DNA of 64,000 nucleotides from Miscanthus floridulus. Taxonomy: Eukaryota; Streptophyta; Magnoliopsida; Poales; Poaceae. The stretch's first letter is position 1. Every line of letters starts with the position of its first letter. This document shows positions 1 through 8,696 of the stretch, one piece after another. The notes under the pieces were generated by a model. The model searched no databases. It saw only the letters and a list, made by a program, of their open reading frames with translations, and was not told the origin of the DNA. The translations under genes were made by a program, and so were the position numbers. The DNA is taken from NCBI RefSeq assembly GCF_019320115.1, contig NC_089598.1, positions 81,364,059 to 81,428,058 of the forward strand, read 5' to 3'.

Positions 1-56
1 GAGAATTTTAAATTCGAATTTTGAGTTCCGAGTTCGCTTCTCATCAGAAGGTACCC

Positions 57-1212
57 AAATTCTTGAGTTACTAATCACAGCACTATTCAAATTTAGATTT
101 ACTATTCAAATTCGCGGCTACTATTCAAATTCAGACTATGAACAGTGCCCGAGCACTCACCGGGAGTGGCTCAACCACTTCACTATTCAAGGCAAGTGTC
201 GCTTTCAATCTCAAATATTTTATGCACGCTGGATGAGCGGGCGCTCAATTAGCGAATATAAATATTGATATGTCGCTTTCGCGATTAGCTAATCTTGTGC
301 TTAGTGAATATGCTTATGCGGATTATTTCTAAGGATCTTTTGTAGGCTGGCGAGACCAAAAGTTCAGCCGGTCGTGCGTACTATGCTTGTGACAGTCCTA
401 CTCGGTACTCACCATATGCATCGCTAACTTGATTCAGAACTAGACTAACCCGATCTACTCCCTCGCTATCCCTAGCCACGAACACACAGGACTCGGGCTC
501 TATCGTCTCCCCAGGCAGTTCCACCCAAGGGGAACACTTCTCTGTGCACACAGGGTTCTCTACAAACGCCACTACCAGGGCTAACACGAGAACAACACAC
601 GCAGAGGTTTCTCCTCTAGGGTCCCTAGCATAGAGACATCGCCCCATATGAACGAGCTTAAAGGAAGGCAGGGATTCAAATAGGAAAGCTTAATTCATTT
701 CCACAGAGCAAGCTTACATACGGCTTTCCCTTTCGGGAAACCCCAAGCACTTAGCACAAACCTTAGGGATTACCTTACAAGCTTAGGATGACCACGGGGA
801 CCTCCTTTATTCTCTAATTTACAAAGGTGGAATGATACAGCGGTGGTGTGTGATTACTATTATTCTTGGATGATTCTCAGAATGCTCCTGAGATCATGTC
901 TTCATGTGTATGTGTGTGGGTGTGGAGTTGGTGAGTGGGTGGTGGATGAGAGTGTGTGTCTGAGGCTTTGGTGTGATGCTTCTTCGGCTCGTTTCTTCGA
1001 TGATCCATGAATGCGCCCGGCGTCCTGCTTTATAGCATGGAGGGAGCGTCCTTCGCGCTTATCTTCTGGAGTTCCTTCGAGGTGAAGTCTTCAATTATTT
1101 AATTGAGGAGCCTTCGTGCTTAAGGAAGCGGCCGACGTCTTCAATTATCATCCTTTACTGTTGCCTGGACAGCTGGACAGAGAATAATTGTCCTGGCTAC
1201 AGTAGTACAGTA
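57..1212 (-). repeat. Left LTR-like direct repeat (downstream copy)
   Basis: This segment is nearly identical to 5447-6608 in the same orientation. It holds its own copies of the TATA-like sequence (1029-1034, minus) and AATAAA (806-811, minus). In the minus-strand reading of the element it is the 3' repeat. Collinearity stops at about 1212 on the inner side and about 57 on the outer side, where positions 1-56 switch to an inverted copy of about 5405-5457. Confidence 0.8.
381..647 (-). CDS. Leader ORF, 88 aa, left-repeat copy
   Basis: This is the copy in the left repeat of the 88-codon ORF at 5775-6041, with a few substitutions. It starts at an ATG at 647 and keeps the hydrophobic stretch near residues 18-33. 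The GGTGAGTA splice-donor-like sequence near its end is also kept. In this copy no element ORF lies downstream, so the fusion proposed for the right copy is not possible here. I do not recognise a family. Confidence 0.35.
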   Translation of the reverse strand: MGRCLYARDPRGETSACVVLVLALVVAFVENPVCTEKCSPWVELPGETIEPESCVFVARDSEGVDRVSLVLNQVSDAYGEYRVGLSQA

Positions 1213-1345
1213 GAGTGACTGTATATTCCTTTTGCGCTGTCCTCCATCGCACACAGATAGTATCCTTCTGGATATTCTTTGGTATGGTCTTCCACGCCTA
1301 AATGATTAATGTTGCAAACATCAAATCAGGAATAGGCATGTAGTA

Positions 1346-2429
1346 TTATCTCCATGGCATGTATCTTTTCCCCCGGACAAATTGTTGATAAACCTTATCA
1401 ACATAAGGAGTATATTTCTTGTATGAATATATTGATATTGAACTGAGTCTATATTGATTCTTCAATATTTTCTTCGTTGTCCACTTCTTCAGGTTGCCAT
1501 ATTTCATACCAGGACAACAACTCACGATATTCTTTTCATCATATTGAAATCTAATATTCTGGTCTTTGTCCATGACCACGGATATCCAACATCTCATCAT
1601 CATTATCATCGTCATCAGATATCTGTATATTCATTTTTGAGTCATAATCTTTCTTAATATTTTCTTCATAGTCTTTCCTTATATTTTCAAATTTTTCATT
1701 TATTTCATGTCTTACTTCTTGTAAGACTTCTTCTTTTATATCTTTCTTCAATAAAGAAATTCTTGCTTCAAGTCTTTCTTTTATTTTTTTCTCAAGAACT
1801 TCTTCATTCAATGATTCTGTGTCTCTTTTCACAACATCTTTATATGTGGATACCCTTGAAGGTCCTTCTTCTCTTATATTAACACCTGACAAATTTATCT
1901 TCACATCTTTTGCCCTTTTATATTTTTGAATATAATCTTTTGCTGCTGGTTCTTTGAAGTAATTTACTCCCAAAATGCTTCTTGCATATGAGAGAGCTTG
2001 ATCAATATCTGAATATTTTTTCCATGATACACCTCCATCATTTTCTCTTTCTACCTGTTGAGCTATAATTGATTCAAATGTTACATATATTCCGAGTGTC
2101 TTTCCCCTATATATAACATATATGGGCCTTTTCTCTATATTGACAGATGATTCTTTCGGTTGTATCTTTCCATTGATCATATGAAAATATTCAGCCAAAC
2201 TATTTAATATTGTTAGCATATATCCTTTATCTTCTCTTTTATTATTATATTGGAACCAAAAATTATCTAGAATGCATTCTTGTATATCATCTAGAACAAT
2301 ATGGTCTCTAGGTTTGAATTTATAAGTATTCGGCGGAAATATTCTTAACTTATTTTCAGTTCCAAAATTGAAACATTCACCCCCAATAGGGCTTGTTCCT
2401 CTCTTCATTCCTGCAAAATAGAAGATCAT
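1346..2429 (-). pseudogene. Viroplasmin/transactivator-like ORF (caulimovirid TAV type), frameshifted C-terminus
   Basis: The ORF runs from ATG 2429 to a stop at 1551 (292 aa). Residues about 103-150 match the viroplasmin/RNase H1 N-terminal domain pattern found in caulimovirus transactivators: an aromatic-rich strand YVIYRGK, then LGIY, a QQV segment, then WKKY and a small-residue helix. Residues about 207-265 are charged and heptad-like, probably coiled coil, followed by an acidic run SDDDDNDDE. In caulimoviruses such proteins form inclusion bodies and promote reinitiation on polycistronic RNA; that role here is inference. After the acidic run an overlapping frame (to 1346) continues with about 75 similarly composed residues, suggesting a frameshift near 1590-1600. 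The start overlaps the stop of the RT/RNase H frame (ATGA). A splice-acceptor-like TATTTTGCAG ends at 2411, just before an in-frame second ATG at 2408. It could not be an RTBV-type P4 by the viroplasmin criterion alone, but it sits in the same position. Confidence 0.75.
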
Positions 2430-4047
2430 GAAAATGTATCAGGCAATGTATTATCTTTGCCTTTTATATGCTCAAATGTTACTTTATATCCATTTCCAGT
2501 AATAATATCTTCAAATAAAACCCATCTCCTAGTTGAACTTTTCTTACTATTTACTTTATTATAGTATCTACATATAGCTTCACAGTCTGTCCTAACTATG
2601 AACTCTTTAAATCCTAGATATAGTCTAAAAGCATTTATTGCATTTATAACAGCCAAAATTTCTCTATCCGTATTGTTTATTGCTTTTAACTCATATTTTC
2701 CTGAAGCATACCTACATATTTGTTCTTCTAACTTTGGAGAGTACTTGTGTGGTTTTTGCTTTAATATTGCACCCCATCCTAACTTGGATGCATCTGTTTC
2801 TATAATGAAATAGTTATCATCTAAAGGTAACTCTAGGGGTTTTAAACCTTTGACTCTTTCTTTAATAGTTCTTACTAACTTTATATCTTCAGAATTAAAA
2901 TGTTTTTGCCCATTTTTTCTTAATTTTGCATACAATGGACCAGCTAACTTAGCTAAATTTTCAATATAATTTCTAGCATAATTGACTATTCCTAAGAATT
3001 GCTGCAGGGTTTTCTTATCATTCATGACATCTGGAAATTCTAAGATTTTCTTTGCAATATGATCTTGTAAATAGATTTTTCCCTCTCCTATTTCATGACC
3101 TAAAAAGTTTATCTTTTCCTTACATATCTCCATTTTCCTTTTAGACAATATTAACCCGTGCTGTTCTACCTTTCTAAAGAAGGTTTCCAGATGAGCTATA
3201 TGTTTTTTATAAGATTTTGAGAATACTAATAAGTCATCAATATAAACCAATATGAATTCTTGATTTTCATTAAAAATATTTTGCATTTTTCTTTGAAATA
3301 AAGCAGGGGCATTTTTTAATCCTAAGGGCATTACTAGCCATTCAAAATGACCTTGAGGACAGGTGAAAGCAGTCCATTCTATTGATTCTTTTGCCATTTT
3401 TACTTGCCAAAACCCAGCTTTTAAGTCAAATTTTGAGAAATATTTGCTTCCTTGTATTCTATTTATCCATTCTTGCTTATTTGGAATATTATAAGCATCA
3501 TCTATAGTATTATCATTTAGTCTTTTATAATTAATAACCATTCTTGACTTCTGCTATCTCTTATAGCTCCTAATTTTAGTAATTCTTCAATATGCATCTT
3601 AAATTCTTCTATATCTTTAGGTGTTGCTTCTATAGGATTTGTCTTAATTATATGGTCAGGATTTATTATGTTAATTTTACATAATATACCATTCTTGTCC
3701 CAATGCTTCATTGGTATTTCCCCTATTATCTGAATATCTTCTAATCTAGTTACAATTTTATCTATATCCTTTTTAGATTTTATATCTCTATACCAATTTG
3801 GAGCTAATGATTGAAGGCTGATGCATTCTATGCATGAATTTGCTATATGAAATTCCTCTATATTTTCACCTAGCTCTTCATCTATATAATTATCCGTGAC
3901 ATTTTCATCAGATCTTTGGAGTTCTAAATTGGTCTTTCTTGAAGTAGAATTTATAGTCTTTCGCACTTCTGTTATATATGGAATATTGTCTTGATAAGGA
4001 ATAAATGTTATACCTTGCTCATGTATGATAGTTGTTTGTAAAGAGAA
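2426..4047 (-). pseudogene. Reverse transcriptase / RNase H, caulimovirid-like, broken
   Basis: The upstream part (4047-3517) is open in the same frame as the protease ORF and carries the pre-RT segment IEATPKDIEEFKMHIEELL followed by LGAIRDSRS. The next expected block, between that motif and the KxRMVINYK motif, is missing. A short deletion joins the two with a frame change near 3541. The second frame (3541-2426, 371 aa) has FDLKAGFWQV, the polymerase signature YIDD (residues 100-103), FLGH, and an RNase H domain with candidate acidic residues D250, E294 and D319. The protein ends at the TGA that overlaps the next ATG. The class is clear from the RT/RNase H order and from the absence of any integrase afterwards. 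Enzymatic activity is not expected from this copy because fingers-domain residues are deleted. Confidence 0.85.
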
Positions 4048-5250
4048 CTATAGAAATCTTAATCCTAATATCATATCATCATGTATCATAGATAGATCTC
4101 TTATTGTAATTTCATCCATTATGTATTTTGTGTTATTTATTTGTACTTCAACATCATAAGCTAGTTGATTATGAACCTTTTTTATCCCAGACATATCAGT
4201 AGATATTTCTGCTTTATCTTGATCTATTGTATGAACTATTTCTAGACACTTTACAAAATATTTATCATGTATAATATTTTTTGTACAACCGGTGTCTACC
4301 AACGCTAATATTTTATAAGAGATATTAGGCGTTAATTTTACCTTTACAGGTACTCTTATTGCTATAATTTCTTTAAGTGGTAATCTTACTATATATTTGC
4401 TACCATAGTTTATTATAGCTTCTTTTAATTGTAATGCTTTATTATTATTTTTATTTACCATTGCTTGATCCTTTAACTCGGTAAGACCTTTATAATTATC
4501 TTCTATCTTATTAGCTTCGTTGAGTTCTATCTTACTCTTTAGCTCTTCTAATTCTGCTTCTAAGCTATTTATTCTATTCTCTAAATTTCTGACTCTACTT
4601 GCTAATAATTTATCATCTGATTCTAGTTCTACTTCTTGTCTCCATATTTGGTTATTAATTCTTAGACATGAAGCACATGCTTGCTTTAAACATTTAATAC
4701 ATGTAAGTCTATTTTCTTGACTAGGGTAGAATATACAAAAAGTACATTTTATATTATAATCACCTCTTCCTTTTATCCAATCATGTTCACAGTCTTCTTG
4801 ATTCATTAATTCTATTTTTGTTTCTTTTGAACTATTAATATCCTCAGATATTATATCTAACCCTTCCATAGCATTATCAAGATTGAGTAACTCTTCATCA
4901 TCTAAAGAGTCTATAAAATCTTGGTAACTCTGAGCATTATTTTCTTCTTCTTCTTCATAACTTTCTAATAAAAGCTTATTATTAATCTCCCATTGCTCAT
5001 CTTCACTGGTAATGTATTCAATATTATTTGTCTGCACAACTTCTTTAACTTCATGAGTCTCTTTGTCTTTAGTTTTTAACTCATCTTCCTGTTTCTTTAT
5101 CACAACAGGTGTTTTAAAATATTTATTCTTTAGTTCTATGTCTTTCTTGATATTATCAAGTCTACATATTTCTCGTCTAAAGAATAGTTCTTTTTCTCTT
5201 ATGGCAGACCATTTGCATGTCATAGAGGTTTTATATTCATCATGAATCAT
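4048..5250 (-). pseudogene. Cysteine-array plus aspartic protease part of a pararetroviral polyprotein
   Basis: The ORF has 400 codons from ATG 5250. Residues 1-160 are charged, with an acidic block near 95-125. Cysteines at 169, 172, 184, 187, 192 and 195 give CX2CX11CX2CX4CX2C, the second Cys-rich pattern described for badnavirus polyproteins. Residues about 216-245 are probably coiled coil. A retropepsin domain follows, with the catalytic triplet DTG at 319-321 in the context ALVDTGCTKNII and a closing ILGLRFL at the C-terminus. The frame stops at an amber codon (4050-4048) but stays open beyond it into the RT part, so a single nonsense mutation interrupts what was probably one protease-RT-RNase H polyprotein. 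The stop lacks the CARYYA context known for viral readthrough. No coat-protein CCHC knuckle or movement-protein motif is seen upstream. Confidence 0.8.
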
Positions 5251-5380
5251 ACTTAATTTTTTCTCATAATATTGAATCTAACTGTCTAAATCTTCCATTA
5301 TTAGTAAAGTATTTAACTAAGGTTGTACTGACAAACTTGACAATATAAGTAAATCCCTTAAATTCAAAATATAATAACCT

Positions 5381-5393
5381 GGCTCCGATACCA
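5381..5393 (-). promoter_or_regulatory. Primer binding site, initiator tRNA-Met type
   Basis: On the minus strand the sequence is TGGTATCGGAGCC, one base different from the TGGTATCAGAGCC complement of plant initiator tRNA-Met. This primer site is used by Caulimoviridae and by many LTR retrotransposons. It lies just inside the right repeat, at the 5' end of the element's coding region, as expected for minus-strand DNA priming. Confidence 0.8.
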
Positions 5394-5774
5394 ATACGTA
5401 GGGGGTACCTTCTAACGAGAAGCGAACTCGGAACTCAAAATTCGAATTTAAAATTCTCGAGTTACTATTCACAGCACTATTCAAATTCAGATTTACTATT
5501 CAAATTCGCGGCTACTATTCAAATTCGGGATATGAACAGTGCCCGAGCACTCACCGGGAGTGGCTCAACCACTTCACTATTCAAGGCAAGTGTCGCTTTC
5601 AATCTCAAATATTTTATGCACGCTGGATGAGCGAGCGCTCAATTGGTGAATATAAATATTGATATGTCGCTTTCGCGATTAGCTAATCTGGTGCTTAGTG
5701 AATATGTTTATGCGGATTATTTCTAAGGATCTTCTGCAGGCTGGCGAGACCAACAATTCAGCCGGTCGTGCGTA

Positions 5775-6041
5775 CTATGCTTGTGACAGTCCTACTCGGT
5801 ACTCACCGTATGCATCACTAACTTGCTTCAGAACTAGACTAACCCGGTCTACTCCCTCGCTATCCCCAGCCACGAACACACATGACTCAGGCTCTATCGT
5901 CTCCCCAGGCAGTTCCACCCAAGGGGAACACTTCTCTGCACACACAGGGTTCTCTACAAACGCCACTACCAGGGCTAACACGAGAACAACACACGCAGAG
6001 GTTTCTCCTCTAGGGTCCCTAGCATAGAGACATCGCCCCAT
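5775..6041 (-). CDS. Leader ORF, 88 aa, ending in a splice donor
   Basis: This is the longest ATG ORF in the leader of the pararetrovirus-like element, about 350 nt downstream of the expected transcription start. The protein starts MGRCLYARDPRGE, has a hydrophobic segment (residues about 18-33, CVVLVLALVVAF) that could be a signal or membrane segment, and has three cysteines within the next 30 residues. I recognise no family. Codon 79 is split by a strong donor G|GTGAGTA (5807/5806), and splicing to 2410 would fuse the first 78 codons in frame to the viroplasmin ORF. The ORF is also present in the other repeat (381-647), with few changes and no stop. That is expected from repeat duplication, so it is not by itself proof of selection. 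Confidence 0.45.
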   Translation of the reverse strand: MGRCLYARDPRGETSACVVLVLALVVAFVENPVCAEKCSPWVELPGETIEPESCVFVAGDSEGVDRVSLVLKQVSDAYGEYRVGLSQA

Positions 6042-6199
6042 ATGAACGAGCTTAAAGGAAGGCACGGATTCAAACGGAAAAGCTTAATTCATTTCCACAG
6101 AGCAAGCTTACATACGGCTTTCCCTTTCGGGAAACCCCAAGCACTTAGCACAAACCTTAGGGATTACCTTACAAGCTCAGGATGATCACGGGGACCTCC

Positions 6200-6205
6200 T
6201 TTATT
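6200..6205 (-). terminator. Poly(A) signal in right repeat
   Basis: AATAAA lies on the minus strand about 220 nt downstream of the TATA-like box. This is the spacing expected if a terminally redundant (R) transcript is made, as in both pararetroviruses and LTR elements. The matching hexamer in the left repeat is at 806-811. Confidence 0.55.
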
Positions 6206-6423
6206 CTCTAATTTACAAAGGTGGAATGATATAGCGGTGGTGTGTGATTACTATTATTCTTGGATGATTCTCAGAATGCTCCTGAGATCATGTCTTCATG
6301 TGTATGTGTGTGGGTGGAGAGTTGGTGGAGTGGGTGGTGGATGAGAGTGCGTGTCTGAGGCTTCGGTGTGATGCTTCTTCGGCTCGTTTCTTCGATGATG
6401 AATGAATGCGCCCGGCGTCCCAC

Positions 6424-6429
6424 TTTATA
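6424..6429 (-). promoter_or_regulatory. TATA box of the pararetrovirus-like element
   Basis: The minus strand reads GCTATAAAG here. Transcription would start near 6395 and run through the leader ORF and the primer site into the protease ORF. The left repeat has the same box at 1029-1034. Confidence 0.55.
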
Positions 6430-6608
6430 GCATGGAGGGAGCGTCCTTCGTGCTTATCTTCTGGAGTTCCTTCGAGGCGAAGTCTTCAATTATTTAATTG
6501 AGAAGCCTTCGTGCTTAAGGAAGCGGCCGACGTCTTCAATTATCATCCTTTATTGTTGCCTGGACAGCTGGACGGAAAATAATTGTCCTGGCTATAGTAG
6601 TACAGTAT

Positions 6609-7038
<430 letters not shown>

Positions 7039-7092
7039 CCTTCAATCTTATCAGTAAAGCATGCTCTAATTTTATATATATATATATATATA

Positions 7093-7440
7093 ACTACTGT
7101 CCTATAGCTGGCTATAAAATAACTTATTCTGTAGCCAATTTGAGTTACGATAATTACTATGTTAATTTACAAGATTATAGTAACTCTTTACTTACTATAA
7201 CATTATGGTAAATATCCCCATGTGTTTTAGTAACCCAACTAGAAGTCATGCATAGGACTATCTAACTGTGCATGGTTTGGGCTTCACCAACTTTGTTTCG
7301 TGAAAGTCCAAATGGTTGATCTGAAGTTTATTTCAATGGCATGAACATGCGTGCTAACTTTTGCCATCGCAGAAAAGCAGACATGATCATACTCGTACTT
7401 TCCTACACAAAACCGGTTGTCGTTGTGGCATTAATTGAAT
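7093..7440. other. Unassigned AT-rich sequence
   Basis: I see no ORF, repeat or terminal motif in this stretch. Confidence 0.5.
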
Positions 7441-8696
7441 ACTTCCTCGATCCTAAAATAAGTGCACATCTCGAACTTTGAGGTGTCAATAAACTTAAAT
7501 TTGCATTACTACATAAAATCTTTTGAGAGGCGTTTCTAAATTGGCCTCCGAGGCGGTTGGGCTGGTTGCCCGCCTCGGTTATTTGTGGTCGGGCAGCCGG
7601 CCCAGCAACCGTCTCGATAAATCATTAACCGAGGTGGACATTCTAACTCATCCGCCTCGGTTAATCAGCCCAGCCTAGACCGGGCCACTACCACCTCAAA
7701 TATATAACTACAACTTAGGGTTTCTCACTTCTCAGTCTTTCTCTCCCTCCCTCCCAGCCTCCACTCTCACCCGAGCACGCGGCGCCCCCTCCTCTCCCGA
7801 GCACGCGGCGCGCAGTCGGCCCCCTCCTCTCCCGAGCGCATGGCACACGGGGCGCAGGCAGGGCGGCGCCCCTCCCTCTCTCCCATGCTGGGCTGCTCAG
7901 CGGCCCTCCCCTCCTGGCGACACTCACGACCGCTCCCTCTCCAGGTTACTAGATCCGGTAAGGAGGCCGGCCGTGCATGGATCTGAGAGTTAGCGGTATG
8001 TCTCTCACCCTTTCTCTCTTTTCTCAGTACATCTCTCACCCTCTCTCTCGCAAGCTGTCAGATCCGATTGTGGTGTCCGCGACGATCGCTCCCCCAACCT
8101 CCAAGCAGCCAGTGGTGGCAGGCGTGGATCCAGCGACCCACGGTGGCGGCGGCCGTAGATCCGACGAGTAGCAGTGGAGGCGGCGCTGTGGAGGTCTTCT
8201 AGGAGGCGGCGAGCATCTCCGACCGACGACGAGCACCCGGGCGGTGGCGGATCGAGCACCCCCGGCTACGGCGGCGCGCGGAGCAGGGCTTGCTCCCCTG
8301 GCAGTGGCAGCCCAGATCCAGGCCCATTTAGGGCTGGGTATGGGCTATTTATTTTTTTTTATTTTTTATTCGATTAACCGAGACGGGCGTTTGAACCGCC
8401 TCTGTAAAGACTGATTTACCGTGACCTTTCCTTGAAGGCGTTTTGGATGCCCGCCTCGGTTAATGTATTTTGCCCGCCTCGGTTAAGATTTTGTGTAGTA
8501 GTGTTGATTAAATTTATATGAAAATACTAAGATTTATAATATTCAGTAATCTTCAATACATTAATCACATCATATATTTTCATACTAATTCTATTTGCAG
8601 ATACACATGTTAAAACTATTTTTTTAAATCTAGTCAAATTTAAAATTGTTTGACTTGTCAAAATACGATGTGTACACTTATTTTTGGACGAGGGGA
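7441..8696. mobile_element. Stowaway-like (Tc1/mariner) MITE split by a CACTA element
   Basis: The left terminus CTTCCTCGATCCTAAAATAAG (7442 on) and the reverse complement of the right terminus, TCCCCTCGTCCAAAAATAAG, match the Stowaway-type pattern CTCCCTC.GTCC.AAAATAAGTG. Without the 1.0 kb insert and its target duplication the MITE would be about 250 bp and AT-rich. A TA precedes the left end, but the right TA is not clear. Confidence 0.65.
7504..8503. mobile_element. Non-autonomous CACTA element, 1.0 kb
   Basis: The right end reads inward as CACTACTACACAAAATCT and the left end as CATTACTACATAAAATCT (two differences). The element is flanked by a 3-bp duplication TTG (7501-7503 and 8504-8506), as expected for CACTA transposons. 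Subterminal copies of GCCCGCCTCGGTTA lie near both ends (about 7570, 7656, 8450 and 8473, with inverted copies near 7626 and 8368), resembling transposase-binding arrays. The interior 7730-8330 is GC-rich and unlike both flanks. No transposase is encoded. Confidence 0.8.

Larger units (their letters stand above)
2411..5806 (-). other. Predicted intron joining leader ORF to viroplasmin ORF
   Basis: The donor on the minus strand is G|GTGAGTA with the cut between 5807 and 5806. The acceptor is a pyrimidine-rich TTCTATTTTGCAG ending at 2411. The leader ORF is left after the first base of a codon (phase 1). The exon at 2410 begins with the last two bases of a Gly codon in the viroplasmin frame, so the reading frame is kept and the protease-RT region is removed (3396 nt). 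Both sites fit plant consensus well. Rice tungro bacilliform virus is known to express ORF IV from an RNA in which a leader short ORF is spliced in frame to ORF IV. Use in vivo is untested. Confidence 0.5.
1..6608 (-). mobile_element. Pararetrovirus-like retroelement with LTR-like flanks
   Basis: Reading on the minus strand the order is: right repeat (6608-5447), primer binding site (5393-5381), cysteine array plus protease, RT/RNase H, viroplasmin-like ORF, left repeat (1212-57). The protein set is typical of Caulimoviridae, while terminal repeats next to a primer site are typical of LTR retrotransposons. No integrase, movement protein or coat protein is recognisable. About 130 nt separate the primer site from the first long ORF, so the usual 5' half of a caulimovirid polyprotein is absent. 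It may be a deleted endogenous pararetrovirus integrated with terminal redundancy, or a chimeric LTR lineage that took up pararetroviral genes. The copy is defective, with an amber stop, an RT deletion and a C-terminal frameshift. No target-site duplication could be identified because the outer ends are rearranged and the left end lies at the window edge. Confidence 0.8.
5447..6608 (-). repeat. Right LTR-like direct repeat (upstream copy, promoter-bearing)
   Basis: This segment is a direct repeat of 57-1212 with scattered substitutions. In the minus-strand reading it is the 5' repeat: TATA-like box, then poly(A) signal, then a long leader with the 88-codon ORF, then the primer site. The shared unit ends near 6608. 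Beyond this the sequence contains short inverted pieces of the same region, for example ATTCTCTGTCCAGCTG as the reverse complement of 1168-1183. Confidence 0.8.

Noticed and set aside
1..6608. Reading the element as an ordinary Ty3/gypsy retrotransposon
   Set aside because: No integrase or gag knuckle is present, and the cysteine array plus viroplasmin domain point to Caulimoviridae-type genes.
7715..8377. Overlapping frames on both strands in the CACTA interior
   Set aside because: GC-rich stop-poor sequence with no domain. Kept only as a possible captured fragment.
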